Made by a program: the position numbers and the translations under genes. Source: Paenibacillus aurantius (GTDB taxonomy: Bacteria; Bacillota; Bacilli; Paenibacillales; NBRC-103111). From it: a stretch of DNA of 64,000 nt. Below the pieces are notes generated by a model. The model ran no database searches. It saw only the letters and a list, made by a program, of their open reading frames with translations, and had not been told where the DNA came from. This document shows, one piece after another, positions 26,233 to 35,213 of the stretch. Position 1 is the first letter of the stretch. Each line of letters opens with the position of its first letter. Location of the stretch: contig NZ_CP130318.1 in assembly GCF_032268605.1 (NCBI RefSeq), positions 3,621,001 through 3,685,000 of the forward strand, given 5' to 3'.

Positions 26233-27096
26233 ATGCTAGTTGCCAATAAGTGGAAAGACTACGAATTGATTGATACCGGAAACGGAGAAAAGCTGGAACG
26301 CTGGGGAGGCTTCGTCCTCCGCCGGCCGGATCCTCAAATCATATGGCCGATTGAGAAGGAGAACGAGGTTTGGACCCAAGTCAGTGCCCGTTATCACCGC
26401 AGCTCGAGCGGAGGCGGGCAATGGGAAGAGAAGGTAAAGCTTCCGGAGCGGTGGACGATCGGGTACGAAGGCCTGAAATTCTACATTCGCCCGACGAGCT
26501 TCAAGCACACCGGCCTGTTCCCCGAGCAAGCGGCCAACTGGAGCTGGATGATGGACAAGATCCGTTCGGCGGGCCGTCCGATTCGGGTGCTCAACCTGTT
26601 TGCCTATACGGGAGGAGCGACCGCGGCCTGTGCTTATGCCGGAGCAGAAGTATGCCACGTGGATGCCGCCAAGGGCATGGTGCAGTGGGCCAAAGAAAAT
26701 GCCGCCCTCTCCGGGCTCGCTGACCGGCCCGTCCGCTACATTACCGACGATGTATTCAAATTCGTTCAGCGCGAGCAGCGCCGTGGAAGCCGGTACGACG
26801 CTATTATCATGGATCCTCCCTCCTATGGCAGAGGCCCGGGCGGTGAAATGTGGAAGCTCGAAGCGGACCTGTACCGGTTCGTGGAATCCTGCACGGCCGT
26901 TCTGACCGACAACCCTCTCTTCTTCCTGATTAACTCTTATACGACGGGACTATCGGCTTCGGTACTGACCAACATCCTGACGCTTACCCTGAAAAGAAAC
27001 CACGGGGGAACCATCACTAGCGATGAAATCGGGCTTCCGATCACGGCCTCCGGTCTTAATCTGCCGTGCGGCATTCTCGGCCGTTGGGAGGCGTAA
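26233..27096 (+). CDS. Class I SAM-dependent methyltransferase (RlmI/RlmK-like)
   Basis: Probable nucleic-acid methyltransferase of 287 residues. The SAM-binding motif VLNLFAYTGGATAACAYAGA is at about 121-140, the acidic ligand is in CHVDAAKG, and the catalytic motif IIMDPPSYGRGP at about 194-205 is the DPPSY type of the RlmI/RlmL group that methylates 23S rRNA. There is no PUA domain at the N-terminus, unlike E. coli RlmI. Ribosome site GAAGGAAGG lies close to the ATG. The pseudouridine synthase gene starts 6 nt later, so both rRNA-modification-type enzymes are co-transcribed. The exact target base is unknown. Confidence 0.88.
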   Translation: MLVANKWKDYELIDTGNGEKLERWGGFVLRRPDPQIIWPIEKENEVWTQVSARYHRSSSGGGQWEEKVKLPERWTIGYEGLKFYIRPTSFKHTGLFPEQAANWSWMMDKIRSAGRPIRVLNLFAYTGGATAACAYAGAEVCHVDAAKGMVQWAKENAALSGLADRPVRYITDDVFKFVQREQRRGSRYDAIIMDPPSYGRGPGGEMWKLEADLYRFVESCTAVLTDNPLFFLINSYTTGLSASVLTNILTLTLKRNHGGTITSDEIGLPITASGLNLPCGILGRWEA

Positions 27097-27102
27097 GAAG
27101 CT

Positions 27103-27822
27103 ATGGGGAACACGCCCGCTTCTTCCGCCGATATCCCTGTCCTCTATGAGGACAATCACCTGCTCGTGGTGGTGAAGCCCTGCAATGTCCCCGTGCAGGC
27201 TGACGATTCCGGTGATCCGGATCTGCTGACTCTGCTCAAGGAAGACATCAAGGTTCGATACAACAAACCCGGCAACGTCTATCTTGGCCTCGTCCATCGG
27301 CTGGACCGGCCGGTAGGTGGAGTCATGGTGTTTGCCCGAACGTCCAAGGCGGCTTCCCGTCTGTCGGATGCCGTCCGCACCCGCAGCATAGGGAAATCGT
27401 ACGCCGCCGTGGTGCATGGATCCCCTTCCCCTCGGGAAGGAAGGCTGCATCATTACCTGCTGAAGGACTTCAAGACGAATACGGTTTCTGCCGTATCCTC
27501 CCGAACTCCGGGCGCCAAGGAGGCGCTTCTGGATTACCGAACGTCGGGCAGCCGCGATGGATACAGCCTGGTGGCCGTCCGGCTCCAAACGGGACGTTCC
27601 CATCAGATCCGCGTCCAGTTTGCGGCCACCGGCTGTCCGCTGTATGGCGACCAGAGGTACGGGGCGGACCGGACCTCTCCCGGCCAGCAGATCGCCCTGT
27701 GGTCAACCGGACTGGCCTTCGAGCATCCGACCACAAAGGAACCGTTGTCCTTTCATTCCCCGCCGCCCCATCTCTATCCGTGGACCCTTTGGGAGGAATC
27801 GGACTACCTTCCCTTCGAATAG
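27103..27822 (+). CDS. RluA-family pseudouridine synthase
   Basis: Converts uridine to pseudouridine in RNA. In 239 residues, the catalytic motif VHRLDRPVGGVMVFART (about 65-81) carries the conserved Asp. RluA family markers ILYEDNHLLVVVKP at the start and RLQTGRSHQIRVQFAATGCPLYGDQRYG near 162-190 are present. It has no S4 RNA-binding domain at the N-terminus. It follows the methyltransferase gene by 6 nt and ends at a bidirectional hairpin, so the two form a compact RNA-modification operon. Confidence 0.93.
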   Translation: MGNTPASSADIPVLYEDNHLLVVVKPCNVPVQADDSGDPDLLTLLKEDIKVRYNKPGNVYLGLVHRLDRPVGGVMVFARTSKAASRLSDAVRTRSIGKSYAAVVHGSPSPREGRLHHYLLKDFKTNTVSAVSSRTPGAKEALLDYRTSGSRDGYSLVAVRLQTGRSHQIRVQFAATGCPLYGDQRYGADRTSPGQQIALWSTGLAFEHPTTKEPLSFHSPPPHLYPWTLWEESDYLPFE

Positions 27823-27825
27823 AAC

Positions 27826-27868
27826 AAAAAAAAGTGCAGGGACGCTAACGTCTCCGCACTTTTTTTGT
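27826..27868. terminator. Bidirectional terminator after the pseudouridine synthase
   Basis: Inverted repeat AACAAAAAAAAGTGC (27826-27840) with GCACTTTTTTTGTT (27855-27868) and an inner GGGACG/CGTCTC helix. A/T runs on both sides allow termination in both directions. Confidence 0.8.
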
Positions 27869-27989
27869 TGGGTTAGCCACCCTGGGCGCAAACTACCCAA
27901 AGGCGATACTTTCGTCCGCCCTTGGGAATCCTACCGGGGGAACGCCGATTGGTCGGCTGGCTGGCCGTCCTGTTATGGCCCGTTGGGGC

Positions 27990-28400
27990 TTAAGCGCTGC
28001 TCGCTACCTTGCCAAGCAAATACACAAGCAGCTGCTGGTTATGAGAAGAAATTTTGCTCAAGTGGGACTCCACGAACTGACGGCGGATATCCAAGCCGCG
28101 TTGGCATTCCGTCTGGCCTTTCTCCGTCGCCATGACCCAAACGATTCTCCGGTCCTTCTCGTCTCTTTCCCTGACAATCAATCCGCTTTTCTCCATCCGG
28201 TCGAGAAGCGTAGTGATCGCGGCGGGGGTCGTCTCCAGATACTCGATGAAATCGGACGGCTTCATGCGTTCCTGAAGGTGCAGGTGCTCCAGTACGTTCA
28301 GCTGGCTTTCGGTCAGCGATGGGGTCAGCTGGGAATCCATGAAGCTCTTCATGTCTTTGGAAAGCTTGTGCCACAGCTTGATAAAATCCGTTGAATACAT
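27990..28400 (-). CDS. MarR-family transcriptional regulator
   Basis: Dimeric winged-helix repressor of 136 residues. The DNA-binding core is SLTESQLNVLEHLHLQERMKPSDF, then the recognition helix TPAAITTLLDRMEKSGLI and the wing RERDEKDRRIVWVMAT with the conserved Asp-Arg pair. Ribosome site GGAGG lies 9 nt before the ATG. It is divergent from a 60-residue gene at 28582, and the spacer has an A+T-rich dyad (28485-28500) that could be its operator. MarR proteins usually respond to small phenolic or oxidant ligands; the ligand here is unknown. Confidence 0.92.
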   Translation of the reverse strand: MYSTDFIKLWHKLSKDMKSFMDSQLTPSLTESQLNVLEHLHLQERMKPSDFIEYLETTPAAITTLLDRMEKSGLIVRERDEKDRRIVWVMATEKGQTECQRGLDIRRQFVESHLSKISSHNQQLLVYLLGKVASSA

Positions 28401-28484
28401 ACCGTTATTCCTCCGATACCTTGTACTATTGGTTTTTCATAGCTCCATCATACCATCGGAGGAGCGCGAAAAAAAGGTTAAGTC

Positions 28485-28500
28485 AATTAATATTTTAATT
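28485..28500. promoter_or_regulatory. A+T-rich dyad, candidate MarR operator
   Basis: Inverted repeat AATTAA-TATT-TTAATT, flanked by further ATTAAT copies, in the spacer between the divergent MarR gene and the 60-residue gene. MarR proteins often bind A+T-rich dyads of this size close to their own promoters. Confidence 0.35.
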
Positions 28501-28581
28501 CATTAATCGATAGAATCATGTAGCTTTTGACGGCATTCCACATATACTGTCAGTAGGCGCAATGACAAGGAGGAACATTTT

Positions 28582-28764
28582 ATGCACCCGCTTACCCCTA
28601 TGGACAAGGAAGAACTCTTATCCCGTGCCCGGGCCGAAGGATTAATCCAAAACGACCCGGACTGGATCCGTTCCCTGGAGGAACCGATGCCGGCCTGGGC
28701 CGTTCTGAATCTGGTTATGGCTCTTCTCGAGAAACTGAATCCCCCGAACGGAAGCTACGATTGA
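28582..28764 (+). CDS. Small conserved-looking hypothetical protein, 60 residues
   Basis: Acidic helical protein with segments DKEELLSRARAEGLIQNDPDW and PAWAVLNLVMALLEKLN. It has an excellent ribosome site, AAGGAGG 8 nt before the ATG, and follows the MarR gene divergently, which supports it being real. Its 3' end overlaps the convergent parC stop by 10 nt, with no terminator between. I do not recognise the family. Confidence 0.65.
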   Translation: MHPLTPMDKEELLSRARAEGLIQNDPDWIRSLEEPMPAWAVLNLVMALLEKLNPPNGSYD

Positions 28765-31195
28765 GGAAGCCGGAGCACATCCTTGACCGATTCGCCCTTT
28801 CCAAGAGGAACGAGGGTTCTACCTATGGAGCTTCGTTGTTCGATAGGGGTCTTCTCCGTGGAGTACGTATGCTTCTCTCCCGAACTGGTGACCACCATGA
28901 AATCAAAGGGCTCTTTCACAGCAAAGGCTTGAACGAGCTCGGTTCCGTTGGACTTGACCCGCTTGCCTTCCTTAAACTCGAACGTGAGGATGCCCTTGCC
29001 CCCGCGTCCCTGCTGAAGATAATCGCATAGGAGCGAACGCTTGGCATAGCCTTGATCCGATATCACGAGAAGCTCCCCTTCATCCGGATCGACCCACCCG
29101 GCACTGATCACTTCGTCATTCTCCTTCAGAGCAATTCCCCGTACCCCGGCCGCCGCGCGGCCCATCGGATTGACTTCCTCTTCCCGGAACCGGATGCTCA
29201 TTCCCTGCTTGGTGACCAGCACGATCTCCTGATTCCCTTGGCTCAGCTGGACGTGGATGACCTCGTCTTTGTCCCCAACCTTGCAGGCTACGATCCCGCT
29301 GGATCGATTCGTGTAGTACTCTTTGAGTTCGGTCCGTTTTACCTGCCCCGTTTCGTCACGAAGACAAGGGACTTGCCCGCTGCCTGGAAGTCTTTAACCG
29401 GAATGACGCTAACGATCCGGTCATCCTTGGCTAACGGAATCACATTCACGATGGCCGTGCCGGTGTCCTTCCATTTGTACTCCGGTACTTGATGAACCGG
29501 CAGCACGAAGGATTGCCCGTTCTTCGTGAGAAGAAGGAGATTCTCGATCGTATTGACATCGAAGATGAAGCGGAGGTAGTCCCCCTCCTTCATTCCGGTG
29601 CTTCCGATTTCTCCGCCCGAGCGCGTAAAGGAAAGCTTGCTGGTTCGTTTCACATAGCCTTCATGCGTCAAGGCAACCAGCACGTCCTCCGGAGTGACCA
29701 TAACCTCCAGGTTGACCTTTAGCTCTTCCACTTCTCCCTGGATCTCGGAACGGCGGTCGATTCCGTACTTATCGCGGATCTCCGTCAATTCCTCCTTGAT
29801 AACCTTGATCAGCTTACGGGTGCTGCCCAAAATTCCTTGCAGGTAAGCGATCGTCCGTTGAACTTCCTTCAGTTCTTTCTCCAGGGAATGGATCTCCAGA
29901 TTGGTCAGGCGGTACAGCTGCAGAACCAGGATGGCATCGGCTTGACGCTCCGTGAACCCGAACTGCTCGACCAGGTTCTTCTGGGCATCCTGCCGGTTTT
30001 TGGAGGCCTTGATCGTGGCGATGACTTCATCCAGGATGTTCAGGGCTTTCACGAGCCCCTCCAGCACATGAGCCCGGTCCTCGGCCTTCTCCAGCTCGTA
30101 TTGGGAGCGGTGGGTCACCACTTCCTTCTGGTGCTCGATGTAAGCCTGAAGAATGTCGCGCACGCCAAGCTGCCGAGGCGTTTTGTTGACAATGGCCACC
30201 ATGTTGAAGTTGTAAGCGACCTGAAGGTCCGTTTTCTTGTACAAGTAAGCGAGAATGCCCTGGGCATCCGCTTCCTTCTTCAGCTCGATGACGATCCGAA
30301 GCCCGTTACGGCCACTCTCGTCCCGAACCTCGGCAATCCCCTCCACTTTCTTCTCCAGCCGGATGTTCTCCATGACGGTTACGAGTCGGGATTTCACCAC
30401 TTGGTAGGGAATCTCGGTGATGACGATCTGCTGCTTTCCTCCGCGCATGTCTTCAATAGCGGTCCGGGCCCGCAAATAAATCCGGCCCTTGCCGGTACGG
30501 AAGGCTTCCCGGATTCCCTCTTCACCCATGATGATGCCGCCCGTCGGGAAATCCGGTCCTTTGACGATCTCCATCAGCTGGTCGAGCTCCGTATCCGGAT
30601 TCTCCATGAGCAAGATGCAAGCATTGATAACCTCCCGGAGATTATGGGGAGGAATTTCGGTGGCGAAGCCGGACGAAATCCCGCTTACTCCGTTAATCAG
30701 CAGGTTAGGAAACCGCGAAGGAAGGACCACGGGCTCTTTGTTGGTATTGTCGAAATTATCCTTGAACAGGACGGTCCGCTTCTCGATATCGCGCAGAAGC
30801 TCCATGGCGATAGGAGAAAGCCGGGCTTCCGTATAGCGCATGGCGGCCGCCGGATCATCGTCCATTGAGCCCCAGTTCCCGTGGCCGTCAATCAGCACGT
30901 GTCCCATTTTCCAAGGCTGGGCCATGCGGACCATTCCCTCGTATATGGAGGAGTCTCCGTGAGGATGGTAATTCCCCATGACGTCCCCTACCGTCTTGGC
31001 CGACTTGCGGTACGGCTTGTCCGGGGTGTTGCCGGCATCATACATGGAATACAGAATCCGGCGCTGAACCGGCTTAAGTCCGTCCCTGACATCGGGAATG
31101 GCCCGGTCCTGAATGATATATTTGGAATAGCGGCCGAACCGGTCGCTAACAATGTCCTCAAGAAAGGCGGGCAGAAATTCTTCCAGTGTTCCCAT
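28755..31195 (-). pseudogene. parC: DNA topoisomerase IV subunit A (parC), split by a 1-base deletion as sequenced
   Basis: Subunit A of the type II topoisomerase that decatenates daughter chromosomes. The N-terminal frame (31195-29339, 618 residues) has the catalytic Tyr in [11 protein letters not shown], the quinolone-region [10 protein letters not shown] with Ser and Glu as in sensitive strains, and the breakage-reunion, tower and coiled-coil parts. It then ends prematurely after VFVTKRGR. The other frame continues with [16 protein letters not shown] and the C-terminal beta-pinwheel to 28755. Adding one G to the four-G run (C run 29346-29349) reads [12 protein letters not shown] and gives 813 residues, normal for ParC. 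Because parC is essential and parE is intact, a sequencing error is likeliest. It starts 12 nt after parE. Confidence 0.92.
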
Positions 31196-31207
31196 CTAAC
31201 TACTCCC

Positions 31208-33184
31208 TTACTCCTCATATTCCGTAAAGTCCACGTTCTCGATAATCCAGCGCTTCCTCGGGTCCACTTTATCTCCCATAAGGGTGGTTACCCGGCGCTC
31301 CGCCTTCGCGGCGTCTTCGATCTGCACTTTGAAAAGAGTGCGCGATTCCGGATTCATCGTCGTTTCCCATAACTGATCCGGGTTCATCTCGCCCAGACCC
31401 TTATACCGCTGAAGCTCGAAATTACGACCGAACTCCTTCGTGATCTTCTGCAGGTCTTCATCGGAGAAGGCATATTTCTCCATCGTGTTCTTTCCGCTCT
31501 TCTTGGTTACCTTGTAAAGCGGGGGCTGGGCGATGTAAACGCGTCCCGCATCCACGAGCGGCTTCATATACCGGTAGAAGAAGGTCAGCAGAAGCACTTG
31601 AATGTGCGCCCCGTCGGTATCCGCATCCGTCATGATAATGATCTTGCCGTAATTGCTGCCCTCCTGCTCAAAGTCCGAGCCGACTCCCGCTCCGATAGCC
31701 GAAATGATCGCCTTGTATTCATCATTCTTAAGAATGTCGACCAGCTTCGCCTTCTCGGGGTTCATCGGCTTGCCCTTTAGCGGGAGAATGGCTTGGTGCT
31801 TGGAATCCCGCCCCTGCTTGGCGGAGCCCCCGGCCGAATCCCCCTCCACGATAAAGAGCTCGTTGCGCATATAATCCTTCGATTGCGCCGGGGTGAGCTT
31901 GCCGTTCAGGTTTGAGCTTTCGCTCCGGCCTTTCTTCCCGCTGCGCACTTCTTCCCGCGCTTTGCGAGCGGCTTCCCGTGCCTTCGCCGATTGAACAGCT
32001 TTCTTGAGAAGAAGCTGGCCTACGGAAGGATTCTCCTCCAGGAAGACGGCCATCTTCTCCGACACAACGGCGTCGACGGCGCTTCTGGCCGAGGAACTGC
32101 CCAGCTGATCCTTCGTCTGGCCGACGAATTCCACTTCGCCCATCTTAATATTGATGACGGCCATCATTCCTTCCCGGAGATCCGCGCCGTCCAGGTTCTT
32201 GTCCTTCTCCCGGAGGATGCCCGCCTTGCGGGCGTAATCGTTCATGACCCGGGTAAAGGCTGTCTTGAAGCCGGTCTCGTGGGTTCCGCCCCCGCGGGTC
32301 GGGATGGAGTTTACGAACGAAGCAAGAGTCTCGGTGTACCCGTCATTATACTGAAGGGCTACCTCCACCTCGATATCGTCTTTCTCGGCCTGGAAGTGGA
32401 CGACGTCGTGCAGGACCGTCTTCTCTTCGTTCAGGAACTGGACGAATTGGCTCGCTCCCCCGTCATACTGGAAGATATCTTCCTTGCCTGTCCGTTCGTC
32501 TTTGATCGTGACTTTCAAGCCCGAGTTCAGGAAGGCAATCTCCTGCAGCCGCTCCGCCAGCGTATCGTAGTTAACGTTAATGCCGCCCTGGAACACTCTT
32601 TTGTCCGGCTTGAAGGTGATGCGCGAACCCGTCTGGCGGGTATTGCCGATGATCTCGAGTCCGGTCACCGGCTCTCCCACATGCTCCTTGCCGTCCTTGT
32701 CGACCCAATACTCGAACCGCTGTCGGTGGATTTTGCCGTCGCGGTATATGTCGACCTGGAGCCATTCGGACAGCGCATTGGTTACTGACGCCCCGACCCC
32801 ATGCAGGCCACCGGACTTCTTGTAGCCGGAACCGCCGAATTTCCCTCCCGCATGAAGAATGGTGAAGACAACCTGCGGCGTCGGGATCCCCATCTTGTGC
32901 ATGCCGGTCGGAATGCCCCGCCCGTTATCGAACACCGTGATGGATTGGTCCTTATGGATCGTGACCTCGATAGCGGAAGCATGCTTCGCGAGATGCTCGT
33001 CCACCGCGTTGTCCACGATTTCCCATACCAGATGGTGAAGCCCGGAAGTGCCCGTGCTGCCGATGTACATCCCCGGTCTTTTGCGGACGGCCGTCAGCCC
33101 TTCCAGTACTTGTATGTCATCCGCATCGTACTTTCCCGACTTCGGATTCGCTTGTTCCTCAAAAAGATTTAACTGCTCGGCCAT
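31208..33184 (-). CDS. parE: DNA topoisomerase IV subunit B (ParE)
   Basis: ATPase subunit of topoisomerase IV. In 658 residues, the GHKL ATPase domain has EIVDNAVDEHLA (Mg/ATP), DNGRGIP and GGLHGVGASVTNALS. A transducer domain is followed by the TOPRIM domain with EGDSAGGSAKQGRD and MTDADTDGAHI. The start YDADDIQVLEGLTAVRKRPGMYIGST and direct pairing with parC mark it as ParE rather than GyrB. Ribosome site AGGAGG lies upstream of the ATG at 33184. A LexA-type box at 33246-33259 suggests damage-inducible expression, which is known for parEC in Bacillus subtilis. Confidence 0.95.
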   Translation of the reverse strand: MAEQLNLFEEQANPKSGKYDADDIQVLEGLTAVRKRPGMYIGSTGTSGLHHLVWEIVDNAVDEHLAKHASAIEVTIHKDQSITVFDNGRGIPTGMHKMGIPTPQVVFTILHAGGKFGGSGYKKSGGLHGVGASVTNALSEWLQVDIYRDGKIHRQRFEYWVDKDGKEHVGEPVTGLEIIGNTRQTGSRITFKPDKRVFQGGINVNYDTLAERLQEIAFLNSGLKVTIKDERTGKEDIFQYDGGASQFVQFLNEEKTVLHDVVHFQAEKDDIEVEVALQYNDGYTETLASFVNSIPTRGGGTHETGFKTAFTRVMNDYARKAGILREKDKNLDGADLREGMMAVINIKMGEVEFVGQTKDQLGSSSARSAVDAVVSEKMAVFLEENPSVGQLLLKKAVQSAKAREAARKAREEVRSGKKGRSESSNLNGKLTPAQSKDYMRNELFIVEGDSAGGSAKQGRDSKHQAILPLKGKPMNPEKAKLVDILKNDEYKAIISAIGAGVGSDFEQEGSNYGKIIIMTDADTDGAHIQVLLLTFFYRYMKPLVDAGRVYIAQPPLYKVTKKSGKNTMEKYAFSDEDLQKITKEFGRNFELQRYKGLGEMNPDQLWETTMNPESRTLFKVQIEDAAKAERRVTTLMGDKVDPRKRWIIENVDFTEYEE

Positions 33185-33217
33185 CCAAACAGCCTCCTAT
33201 ATCTCTAAAATGACCTT

Positions 33218-33237
33218 AGATCCTCCAGGGAGGATCT
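33218..33237 (-). other. Hairpin in the parE leader
   Basis: Perfect 9-bp inverted repeat (33218-33226 with 33229-33237) with a 2-nt loop, between the LexA box and the parE start. There is no T-run after it on the minus strand, so it is not a classical terminator for the ABC cassette. It could shape the parE leader mRNA. Confidence 0.5.
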
Positions 33238-33245
33238 CCATAACA

Positions 33246-33259
33246 AGAACGCTTGTTCT
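33246..33259. promoter_or_regulatory. LexA (SOS) box upstream of parE
   Basis: AGAAC-GCTT-GTTCT matches the Firmicutes LexA box core GAAC-N4-GTTC with one further symmetric base on each side. It lies 62 nt upstream of the parE start codon and overlaps a TATAAG -10-like hexamer (33258-33263). Confidence 0.6.
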
Positions 33260-33265
33260 TATAGT

Positions 33266-34253
33266 TTACCCTAATATATCCCTTTTCGTAAACACCCGGA
33301 AGGCGATCGCCAGCCCGGCCAGCCCCCAAATAGAGAGAACCGTCAGGGAAAAGGCAAGATTCAATCCCGGAACCGGGGGAAGAGTGGCGTTCATGTAGGA
33401 TACCAAATCCAGGTTAATCATAAACAAATATTTGGCGCTTTCCCACGAAGAAACCATGTTCGTCAGAATGGTTCCCGCAATCAGCGTCGCTAGCATGATG
33501 CCCATTCCCGCCGCCGTGCTTCGAACCAATACCGATACCATCAGCGTCAGGCAGGCTACCACCGTGCAGCTGAACCAGGCCAGCCCGAACTCCATGATGA
33601 GATACAGCCATTGCGGTACGACGTGAACCTTCTCGGTGCTGAGTTCATCACCGGTCACCTGATAGCCGGTCAGCACCGGCATGTCCCAACCACCATAGCC
33701 GAAAACGAGCCCGGAGATCAAATAAGACAGCACTCCCGTCGACAAAAGGATGAGCGAGACGAACAGAAGGAGCGAGACCAGCTTACTCATGAGAATTTTC
33801 CATCTTCTGACGGGCCGTGTCAAGAGCAGCTTCATCGTACCGGTCGACTGCTCGGAGGAACGAGGTCGGAAGCGACCACCGCACAAGCAGTGGAAGGAAA
33901 AGGGAAATCGAATTTTTTAAGAAATCCCGGGTAAAAGTTACCCCGTTAGGAGACGAAGGATCGACGTTTTTATCAAGCGAATATTGGAGCCTCTGGATCT
34001 CGACGCGGCGCCACTTTTTCCAGTCCTCGGGAATGTTGTTGCTGAGCCCGTTCGTCAAATCCGTAATCCGCTTGTTGACGGATACACGCCAATCGGTCGT
34101 TCCCAGCTGCTTGCGGGTATTCTCCGCGACCTTCATCTGGGCGTAGGTAAAGATGGGGATGAGAATAAGAATGATAAGGAGGACGACGAGAAACCGGCGT
34201 TTCTTCAGCATCTTGATTGTTTCGTTCTTAACAAGCGGATACAAGCTAACCAA
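33266..34253 (-). pseudogene. ABC-2 type permease, split by two 1-base deletions as sequenced
   Basis: Membrane subunit partnering the ATPase just upstream. The N-terminal frame encodes a first helix (FLVVLLIILILIPIFTYA) and a long extracytoplasmic loop ending SISLFLPLLV. The C-terminal frame resumes at SSEQSTGTMKLLLTRPVRRWKI, the conserved ABC-2 segment, then five helices. Restoring one G near 33881-33882 and one T near 33859-33860 reads LLVAVVASDLVSSEQSTGT continuously (329 residues), as expected for this family. TTG at 34253 is used because GGAGG lies 9 nt upstream; GTG at 34262 is an alternative. The start overlaps the ATPase stop. Confidence 0.8.
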
Positions 34254-35195
34254 TCTTCTCACCCTCCGTCAGCCGCAGGAACAGATCTTCCAACGTGGGA
34301 TTTTTAATCACGATTGAATAGACGTCAGTCCCGGCCTGAACCAGTTTCCGGTTAAGGTCAGGAATTCGGTCGGCGGGCATCAGCGTGACGATCTCCGAGG
34401 TTTCGGCCGTAAGAACCCCGGGTTCTTCCTCTCCCTGAGTATCAGCCGACGGCTCGGCATATTCCCGCAGCAGCGGCCAGGCTTCACGATAAGGAGCCAC
34501 CTTCCAGACCACCGTGCTTTCGGACTGCTGAATCAGCTCCTTCACTTCCCCTACGGCAATCACGCTGCCATGACTGATAATGGCCACCCGGTCGCACATC
34601 AGCTGGATTTCGCTCAGCAGGTGGCTCGACACAAAGACACTTAGCCCCGTGGCGGCCAAGCGGCGGATAAACTCCCGCATTTCCTTAATTCCTTGCGGAT
34701 CCAGGCCATTGGTAGGCTCATCCAGAATCAGTAGCTTAGGATACCCGAGCAAAGCCTGGGCAATACCTAGTCTCTGCCGCATCCCGAGGGAATACGTTTT
34801 GACCTTGTCGTGAATCCGCTGGTCCATCCCCACAATCTCGACGACTTCCTGAATTCGCTCGCGCCCGACGTTAGGGAACATTCTGGCAAAATGCTCCAGG
34901 TTCTCCAACCGGACAAATACCCGTACAGCTCAGGATTTTCCACGATGCATCCGACATGAACGAGCGCTTCTTCCGGCTTCTCTCCGACAGGGATTCCGCA
35001 AATGGATATCGTACCCTCCGTCGGACGGATCAAGTTCACGAGCATACGGATCGTTGTCGTTTTACCGGAGCCATTCGGTCCGAGAAAGCCGAAAACCTCG
35101 CCTGCCCTCACATCGAAGGAAATGCCTTTGATGATTAAGCGGTCTTTTATTTTCTTTTTTAACCCATGAACGGACAGAATCACTTCCTTCTCCAT
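34246..35195 (-). pseudogene. ABC transporter ATP-binding protein, split by a 1-base deletion as sequenced
   Basis: ATPase of an ABC-2 exporter (BcrA/YtrB/NatA-like). The first frame has Walker A GPNGSGKTTT and reads ENPELYGYLSGW, then shifts. The second frame starts ENLEHFARMF and contains signature YSLGMRQRLGIAQALL, Walker B LLILDEPTNGLDPQG and the switch His region. Adding one G to the GG at 34905-34906 gives YLSGWENLEHFARM and a normal 316-residue protein. It has GGAGGGG about 9 nt before the ATG. It lies between the SGNH hydrolase gene and the ABC-2 permease gene, which carries similar deletions. Confidence 0.88.
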
Positions 35196-35213
35196 GGCTT
35201 ACGGCCCCTCCCT

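Noticed and set aside
29339..29360. Programmed -1/+1 frameshift in parC
   Set aside because: No slippery heptamer followed by a pseudoknot or hairpin was seen, and four other genes have the same type of break.
29837..30868. A 343-codon frame opposite parC
   Set aside because: Antisense shadow of the conserved topoisomerase gene; composition is not protein-like.
31208..33184. Gyrase B instead of ParE
   Set aside because: Pairing with a parC-type gene and the ParE-like N-terminus argue for topoisomerase IV.
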